DNA from: Jiella pacifica
GTDB lineage: Bacteria > Pseudomonadota > Alphaproteobacteria > Rhizobiales > Rhizobiaceae
Direction of reading: 5' to 3'
DNA length: 64,000 nucleotides
NCBI RefSeq assembly: GCF_010500815.1
Contig: NZ_JAAAMG010000016.1
Location: 60,732-124,731 of the forward strand
Shown: piece after piece, positions 59,226 through 64,000 of the stretch
Numbering within the stretch: position 1 is the first letter of the stretch
Layout: every line of letters starts with the position of its first letter
Program-made: the position numbers and the translations under genes
Notes under the pieces: model-generated
Database searches by the model: none
Seen by the model: only the letters and a program-made list of their open reading frames with translations
What the model was told of the DNA's origin: nothing

Positions 59226-60173
59226 ATGGAAACGGAGAAGTCGGACCGCCCGGCAAGCGTCGACATCATCGCGAAGAAACGCCATTCGCTGTTCTGGCGT
59301 TACCGGATCAGGCGCCGGGTGCGAAGAGCGCTGCGCGATCCCGACTGGGCCTTGCGGCGCGCCGAAGCGTTCCGCCGCGACGTCGGGGGCGATCTGCCGA
59401 AGCCCTCGAGCCAAGGCATCGTTCTCGCCGCCTGCGACGATCTCTACTATCACAGCTTCGCGCCGACGCTGGTGCGCTCCATCGAGCGCCATGGCGTGAC
59501 ACAGCCGGTTCATCTGCATCTGTGCGCGCCGCGCCCCGAGACGCTCGCCGACGTCGCCGAGTTGTCGCGCTCGTTGCGCCATGTCGCACTGAGCTGGACC
59601 TGGGACAGCGGCGCCCTCGCAGAGGGCCTGCCCTATCGCAGCATCTATCTGGCGTCGGCCCGATTTCTGATCGCCCCGTTGATTCTCGAATCGACCGGCA
59701 CTGCGGTATTGTGCGTCGACGTCGACGCCATCGCCAACAAGCCGATCTGGGAGCACTACGCACCGGTTCGCGCCGCGGCCGACATCGTGGTGATTCAGCG
59801 GCGGGACGAGACGAGCGACAGCCGTAGGGTCAGGGCGGGAGCGTTCGGCATGAATCCGACCCCAAAGGGGCGGCGGTTCGCCGCTGCCCTGATCGGATCC
59901 CTCGCCGCGACCATGCCGCTCAAGCCACGTTATCATCTGGATCAGATCGTCATCTACTATCTGATGCGCGAGTTCGAACGGGTCGGCTCCCTCGCCGCCG
60001 CCGACATGCCGCCAGAACTTTCCGACTTCGGCTTCGAGCCCGAGACGGTGATCTGGATGGCAAAGGGATGGAAGATGAAAAGCTCCAGCCTCTTCAAGGA
60101 CGCGCAGAGCAACGTCGAAGCATCGTTCCAGCCCGGCGGCGACGCACAAGCCGGCCCCGCTCCAAAGAAATGA
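59226..60173 (+). CDS. GT-A-like glycosyltransferase with DVD motif
   Basis: A 315-residue protein starting METEKSDRPASVDIIAKKRH. A basic helical N-terminus (WRYRIRRRVRRALRDPDWAL) precedes a GT-A-like domain with VLAACDDLYYHSFAPTLVRS and the metal motif DVD at 165-167 (VLCVDVDAIAN). The later segment RYHLDQIVIYYLMREF recalls family-8 enzymes, where His/Asp sits in the acceptor site. It starts a plus-strand run of five genes up to 63647. Confidence 0.65.
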   Translation: METEKSDRPASVDIIAKKRHSLFWRYRIRRRVRRALRDPDWALRRAEAFRRDVGGDLPKPSSQGIVLAACDDLYYHSFAPTLVRSIERHGVTQPVHLHLCAPRPETLADVAELSRSLRHVALSWTWDSGALAEGLPYRSIYLASARFLIAPLILESTGTAVLCVDVDAIANKPIWEHYAPVRAAADIVVIQRRDETSDSRRVRAGAFGMNPTPKGRRFAAALIGSLAATMPLKPRYHLDQIVIYYLMREFERVGSLAAADMPPELSDFGFEPETVIWMAKGWKMKSSSLFKDAQSNVEASFQPGGDAQAGPAPKK

Positions 60174-60186
60174 TGGCAGTTGCAGC

Positions 60187-60891
60187 ATGAACCGCCCCGA
60201 ACGCCCGACCGCCATGACCGTACCATCCCCGAACGACACTCCGCTCGAGGCCTTTCGCCTGCAGCATCTGCGCTGGCTGAACAAGCTCGGCCTGGTCGAC
60301 CGCCCCTGGCTGATCCTCGGTTCGGCTCCGAGCCCGACGATCCCGGAGACGATTTTCGAGACACATGCGCGGGTCGACATCAACAATGCCGGCCGCACCG
60401 CCCAGGCGATGGGATACGGCCGGGCGGACCTCACCGTGCGGGCGAAGAAGAAGTCGTGGGAAGAGCACCGCCACACCGATACTCGGCTGCTCCTGTGGAT
60501 CCACACCGTCCCGGCGCTGGTGTTGCCACTGCTGCTCATTGACAAGCCCTACGACCACATCGGCAAGGTTCGGCCGCTGCGCCGGCGCGACCGCGAGCGG
60601 GTCGTGCTCGAAGTCAGCGGCATCGCGCTCGACAAGATCGGCGACCTCGGCAAGGTCACCAACGGCGTCGCGATGGCCTGCTACGGCCTGTTGCTCGGTG
60701 TGCCCGAGATCGTCCTTTCCGGCATCTCGCTTTCCAAGATGGGCCACTCCTACGACGAACTCGGCCGCCGCCGTCGCCAGGTCGACGAAGATCGCGCCGT
60801 CCTCACGGCCCTAGCCAGGGAGCCGCGACTCGCCACCACCGAGCCGGACCTCGCGGCCGAGTCTGGGATACGTCTATGGACCGCCCCCTGA
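60187..60891 (+). CDS. Rossmann-like protein, cassette copy 1 (partner of ELM1 protein)
   Basis: A 234-residue protein paralogous to the one at 61948. Shared blocks: a helix ending LVDRPWLILGSAPSPTIPE and a second strand TNGVAMACYGLLLGVPEIVL followed by GISLSKMGHSY, which look like a nucleotide-sugar/Rossmann fold, perhaps related to DUF115 or sialyltransferase-like proteins. No catalytic residue can be named. Two in-frame starts exist (60187 and MTVPSPNDTP at 60214). Its stop overlaps the ELM1 start, so the pair is coupled. Confidence 0.6.
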   Translation: MNRPERPTAMTVPSPNDTPLEAFRLQHLRWLNKLGLVDRPWLILGSAPSPTIPETIFETHARVDINNAGRTAQAMGYGRADLTVRAKKKSWEEHRHTDTRLLLWIHTVPALVLPLLLIDKPYDHIGKVRPLRRRDRERVVLEVSGIALDKIGDLGKVTNGVAMACYGLLLGVPEIVLSGISLSKMGHSYDELGRRRRQVDEDRAVLTALAREPRLATTEPDLAAESGIRLWTAP

Positions 60892-61883
60892 TGGATGAAA
60901 CCATGACACCCCGTGCCGACATTCGGGTCTGGACGGTCAGCGAAACCAAGGCCGGTACGCTGACCCAGTGCCTCGGGGTCGCGGATTTCCTCCATCCGAA
61001 CCCGTATGTCGTCACGGTGCGAAAGCCCTTCGCCTGGTGGAAGCCGCAAGCCTATCTGCGTGACCTGCTCGTCGGCCGCCAGCCGGACCTGATCGTTTCC
61101 TGCGGTGGCATCGCCCAGTCACATACGCTGGCGATCGCTGGTCTGTGCCGGCGCCGCCCGCTGACCGTCCATCTCGCCGGGCTGAAGCCGGAATACGAGG
61201 ATCGCTACGATCTCGCCTTCGTCTCGCGCCACGACTGGACGCCAGAACGGGAAGCCAAGCCGCACATCCATCCGATGATCGGCGTTCCCCACCGCGTCCA
61301 CCCGGACGAGATGGAAGCGCGGCGAGAGAAGGCGAGAGCGCGCTTCGCTCCCGGCGGCGGACGCATCGCCACCGTTCTCGTGGGCGGGCCGAACAAGGCC
61401 TATCTCTATGACGAACCGACCATCGGACGGCTGGTCGAGACGATCAGAGAACTTGCCGGCGACGGCTGGACGGTGCTCGTCTCGACGTCGCGGCGTTCGC
61501 CCCCAGCGCTGCAGGAGCGGCTCTTTGCGATCGGGGACGAGCGAATCGTCATCTGGGACCGGCAGGGCGAGAACCCCTTCCGGGACTATCTCGCCGCCGC
61601 CGACGCGCTGCTCGTGACCAAGGATTCGGTGACGATGACCTGCGAGGCGCTGGCAACGGGCCGCCCCGTCTACGGCTTCGATCTCGCCCATCGCCCACAC
61701 GGTCCGTATCTCGAAAAGTTCGAGCGCTTCCACGCCGACATGTCACAGACGCTCGGCCTGACGCGGCGGTTCGAGGGCGCGCTCGAGCCATACGACTATT
61801 CGCCCCCGAACGAGTCGCGACGCGTCGCCGCGATGGTTTCGGCCCGTCTCGAGGCCGGGCGGCGTGTGGTTTCGCCGGCATGA
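60891..61883 (+). CDS. ELM1-family GT-B-like protein, cassette copy 1
   Basis: A 330-residue protein of the mitochondrial-fission ELM1 family. Motifs: VWTVSETKAGTLTQCLGVAD, LIVSCGGIAQSHTLAIA, VLVGGPNKAYLYDEPTI and LLVTKDSVTMTCEALATGRP; the last two are nucleotide/acceptor-site-like elements of a GT-B fold. In bacteria ELM1 relatives lie in surface glycan loci and are thought to act as glycosyltransferases. The ATG at 60891 overlaps the previous stop (TGATG); alternatives are ATG 60876 and 60903. Confidence 0.85.
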   Translation: MDETMTPRADIRVWTVSETKAGTLTQCLGVADFLHPNPYVVTVRKPFAWWKPQAYLRDLLVGRQPDLIVSCGGIAQSHTLAIAGLCRRRPLTVHLAGLKPEYEDRYDLAFVSRHDWTPEREAKPHIHPMIGVPHRVHPDEMEARREKARARFAPGGGRIATVLVGGPNKAYLYDEPTIGRLVETIRELAGDGWTVLVSTSRRSPPALQERLFAIGDERIVIWDRQGENPFRDYLAAADALLVTKDSVTMTCEALATGRPVYGFDLAHRPHGPYLEKFERFHADMSQTLGLTRRFEGALEPYDYSPPNESRRVAAMVSARLEAGRRVVSPA

Positions 61884-61947
61884 CGCTGCAACTCCCGAGG
61901 TGTCGAGCGAGCCGGCGGCCGCTTTCCACATGATGACGAAGGCCCAC

Positions 61948-62634
61948 ATGAACGACGAGGTGAAAATGGACACGGCGAGGGACCGGGACCTTCATGCCCG
62001 CCTCCTTAAGCTGCAGTCCGCCTGGCTGAAGGAGCGCGGCCTGCTCGACCGCCCGTGGTTCATCCTCGGAGCAGCGCCCGAACCAGCTCTTCCCGAGAGG
62101 CTCCCGCCGAACACGGCTCACATCCACGTAAAATATTCCGGCCATTCCGCCCGCCGCCACGGCCTGCCGGCGGGGGATCTCACCTTCCTGACCCACAAGG
62201 CGACGCCCGGCCACCTCAAGGGCCTCGAAATCCGCAACGTCCTGCGGCTGCGTCGCAGACTGCCCCGCCTGGCCGCCATGGCCCGCTGGTTCGGCGTAGC
62301 GGGTTCAAGCGAGGCGACGATCACACATACCGAACGGGACCGGCTCGTCCTGCAGACCCTCGGATCGCTGTTCGCCTCGGGCGGAGGCGACAAGCGGCCC
62401 TCGAACGGCGTCGTCCTGATATCCTACGCCATCGCCGTCGGGATACCCCAGATCATCGTCGCCGGACTTTCGGTCGACCGGGACGGCCACGACTACAACC
62501 CGAACGCCAAGCCCCGTCGGCACAAGGAAGAGGACAAGGCCGCCTTGCGCGAAATCGCCAGGCTCGCACCTCAGGTCGTCACGACCGAGGCGGATCTCGC
62601 CGAGGCGACCGGCCTTGCACTCTACAGGCCTTGA
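61948..62634 (+). CDS. Rossmann-like protein, cassette copy 2
   Basis: A 228-residue paralogue of the gene at 60187, with matching blocks LLDRPWFILGAAPEPALPE and SNGVVLISYAIAVGIPQIIV followed by GLSVDRDGHDY. Divergence outside these blocks is high, so the duplication is old. Starts at 61930, 61948 or 61966 are all possible; I use 61948, five bases after a GAAGG. It precedes the second ELM1 gene by about 70 bases, unlike copy 1 where the genes overlap. Confidence 0.55.
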   Translation: MNDEVKMDTARDRDLHARLLKLQSAWLKERGLLDRPWFILGAAPEPALPERLPPNTAHIHVKYSGHSARRHGLPAGDLTFLTHKATPGHLKGLEIRNVLRLRRRLPRLAAMARWFGVAGSSEATITHTERDRLVLQTLGSLFASGGGDKRPSNGVVLISYAIAVGIPQIIVAGLSVDRDGHDYNPNAKPRRHKEEDKAALREIARLAPQVVTTEADLAEATGLALYRP

Positions 62635-62705
62635 CCCGCAGCCGAGCTGGCTCGGAGGATGCCCGCCGTCCGGCCCTTGCAGCAGTCATCGAGGAGACTT
62701 CGCCC

Positions 62706-63647
62706 ATGCGCGCCTGGACGGTCTGTGATCCCAAGGCCGGAACGCTCACCCAGAGTCTCGGCGTCGCGCGTCAGTTCGACCCGGAGCCGCATCGCGTTCT
62801 GCTGAAGGGATGGCTGCCGAAGTGGCGGCGCGGGCTTTTCTCGCCCTATCGGCGCCTGCCGGAACCGCAGCCAGATCTGATCGTCTCCTGCGGCAGCATC
62901 GCGCCGCGCCATGTCCTGGCGATTGCCGAGCGTTGCCGCAAACGCCCGTTTCTCGTCCATCTGCAGCCCGCCGACGAGGAAACCTCGAAGCGTTACGACC
63001 TGATCTTCGCGGGACGCCACGACATGCGGGCGATCGAGAATCCGCCTTCGAACTATCATGCCATGCTCGGCGCGCCGCACCAGCTTTCGGCTGAAGCGCT
63101 GGAAGAACTCCGGCCCGCCGCCCGAGCCCGCTGGGCGCCGGCGGGTGGCCCCGTCGTGACCGTCCTGGTCGGCGGGCCGACGAAGGCCTACGCTTACGAC
63201 GAGCCCACGATCGCCGGACTGATCGCGGCAATCCGGGCATTTGCTGGGGAAGGCCGAACCGTTCTGGTCTCGCCGTCCCGCAGAACGCCGCCAGAACTGA
63301 GAGACTGGCTGTTGAGTGCGCGCAGCGACAAGATCGCCGTGTGGGATCAGGCCGGCGAGAATCCCTACAGGGAATTCGTCGCGGCAGCGGACGCTTTCCT
63401 CATCACCAAGGATTCGGTGACGATGCCGAGTGAAGCCGCGACGACGGGCCGACCGGTCTTCGTCTTCGACCTTGCCAAGACGCAAAGCGACAAGCTCGAC
63501 GAGTTCGAATGGTTTCACCGCGATCTCAGCGAGACGCTGGGGCTGACGAGGCAGTTCGAGGGGCGCATCTACGACTACGCCTACGAGGCGCCGGACGAAT
63601 CGCGGCGGATCGCCGGGATCATTCGGGAGAAGATGCGCCTGGATTGA
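62706..63647 (+). CDS. ELM1-family GT-B-like protein, cassette copy 2
   Basis: A 313-residue paralogue of the protein at 60891: [75 protein letters not shown] and a shared C-terminal GLTRQFEG. A good GAGGAGA lies seven to ten bases before the ATG at 62706. The protein is shorter at its N-terminus and has its own basic loop ([20 protein letters not shown]). It probably has a related but distinct sugar specificity. Confidence 0.85.
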   Translation: MRAWTVCDPKAGTLTQSLGVARQFDPEPHRVLLKGWLPKWRRGLFSPYRRLPEPQPDLIVSCGSIAPRHVLAIAERCRKRPFLVHLQPADEETSKRYDLIFAGRHDMRAIENPPSNYHAMLGAPHQLSAEALEELRPAARARWAPAGGPVVTVLVGGPTKAYAYDEPTIAGLIAAIRAFAGEGRTVLVSPSRRTPPELRDWLLSARSDKIAVWDQAGENPYREFVAAADAFLITKDSVTMPSEAATTGRPVFVFDLAKTQSDKLDEFEWFHRDLSETLGLTRQFEGRIYDYAYEAPDESRRIAGIIREKMRLD

Positions 63648-63793
63648 TGCGTTGGGCCGAGAGGGGCTGCGGTTCGTCGGCGGCGCTGAGGAGGTTCGAG
63701 AGTTTCCTGTGCCGCCGGAGCCCGGGGCGCGCCCCTCTGTGTCGGCACCTCCCCCCTCGCATCGTCGCTCAGCGCACGGCACCGCCGGCGCAC

Positions 63794-63818
63794 GAACGGG
63801 CCCGCAAGGGGCCCGTTC
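63794..63818. terminator. Bidirectional hairpin between ELM1 gene and tuf
   Basis: GAACGGGCCC-GCAAG-GGGCCCGTTC is a perfect 10-bp stem. A second small hairpin, TGGTGCC-TGAC-GGCACCA, lies at 63841-63858 just behind the tuf stop. Neither has a T-tract. Together they can end transcription of tuf and of the plus-strand glycan genes. Confidence 0.5.
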
Positions 63819-63873
63819 GCATTCGTCCGTTCAGTCCCGCTGGTGCCTGACGGCACCAACGCTCAATCATCGA

Positions 63874-64000
63874 CTACTCGACGATCGCCGCGACGATGCC
63901 GGCGCCGACGGTGCGGCCGCCTTCGCGGATGGCGAAGCGCAGGCGCTCTTCCATGGCGATCGGCACGATCAGCGTGACGTCCATGGTCACGTTGTCGCCC
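63874..64000 (-). CDS. tuf: Elongation factor Tu, C-terminal end (gene runs off window)
   Basis: The last 41 codons of tuf are present on the minus strand: [20 protein letters not shown] then [16 protein letters not shown] and TAG. This is domain 3 of EF-Tu, which delivers aminoacyl-tRNA to the ribosome. The Arg in [11 protein letters not shown] replaces the more usual Gly. The rest of the gene and its promoter lie to the right. It marks the region as core chromosome. Confidence 0.97.
   Translation of the reverse strand, partial: GDNVTMDVTLIVPIAMEERLRFAIREGGRTVGAGIVAAIVE

Noticed and set aside
58281..60545. Minus-strand frame of 754 codons across the glycosyltransferase genes
   Set aside because: It runs through three recognised genes and an intergenic gap in the wrong frame; no domain visible.

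Overview
The window is GC-rich, with short intergenic gaps, frequent ATGA/TGATG start-stop overlaps and few AT-rich stretches, and its protein families point to an alphaproteobacterium. The phage genes resemble those of Rhodobacterales/Hyphomicrobiales prophages and gene transfer agents. The chromosomal genes on the right (tRNA-Leu, YqaA-type membrane protein, dsbB, DUF3095, ELM1-type proteins, tuf) would suit Hyphomicrobiales; that placement is an inference.

Region 1 (1-41442) is a large siphovirus-like prophage, cut at the left by the window edge. It opens with an integrase-type serine recombinase (minus strand, only its N-terminus present), a DUF2924 gene and an orphan 724-residue protein. 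Next come a Com-like zinc ribbon gene whose ribosome binding site sits in a hairpin and a sigma-like gene. The early replication/recombination operon holds a RecA-like ATPase, an ssDNA-binding candidate, a DEAD/DEAH helicase, an HNH-like protein, a Cas4-like nuclease, a primase/helicase, a RuvC-like resolvase, a ParB-methyltransferase fusion and a C5-cytosine methyltransferase. The late operon has a lambda-type head (terminases, gpW-like, portal, protease-capsid fusion, DUF2190 decoration) joined to a GTA-like tail (tail tube, frameshifted chaperone, tape measure, DUF2460, DUF2163 hub, NlpC/P60, megatron, DUF2793/C1q-like fibre). It ends in a lysis cassette (M15 endolysin, Rz/Rz1-like pair). 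A complete mercury operon (merR, merTPFA) is inserted inside the head-tail module at 25571-28503.

Region 2 (41469-52285) is a copper-type metal resistance cluster directly behind the lysis genes: DUF411 protein, P1B copper ATPase with a CueR-type promoter, APC permease, VTT-domain protein, DUF302, a 41-residue membrane peptide, multicopper oxidase, a secreted Cys/His protein, cytochrome c, an ATP-grasp-like protein, a DUF305 protein and a CsoR-type regulator with a matching dyad operator. An IS110-family element (52.3-53.6 kb) and a possible amidase gene remnant follow, so metal cargo and mobile elements are layered here.

Region 3 (54179-64000) looks like stable chromosome: tRNA-Leu(CAA), a DedA-like YqaA protein, DsbB, a DUF3095 protein with cyclase-like motifs, then a surface-glycan-like locus. 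That locus has a sialyltransferase-like protein, two GT-A-like glycosyltransferases and a tandemly duplicated two-gene cassette (Rossmann-like protein plus ELM1-family protein, twice). The window closes with the 3' end of tuf (EF-Tu).

The points most worth a second look are the mer operon as phage cargo, the two fully overlapping open frames at the cytosine methyltransferase, the -1 frameshift in the tail chaperone, the RNA-hairpin-controlled Com-like gene, the iteron-like repeats after the primase/helicase, and the duplicated ELM1 cassette.
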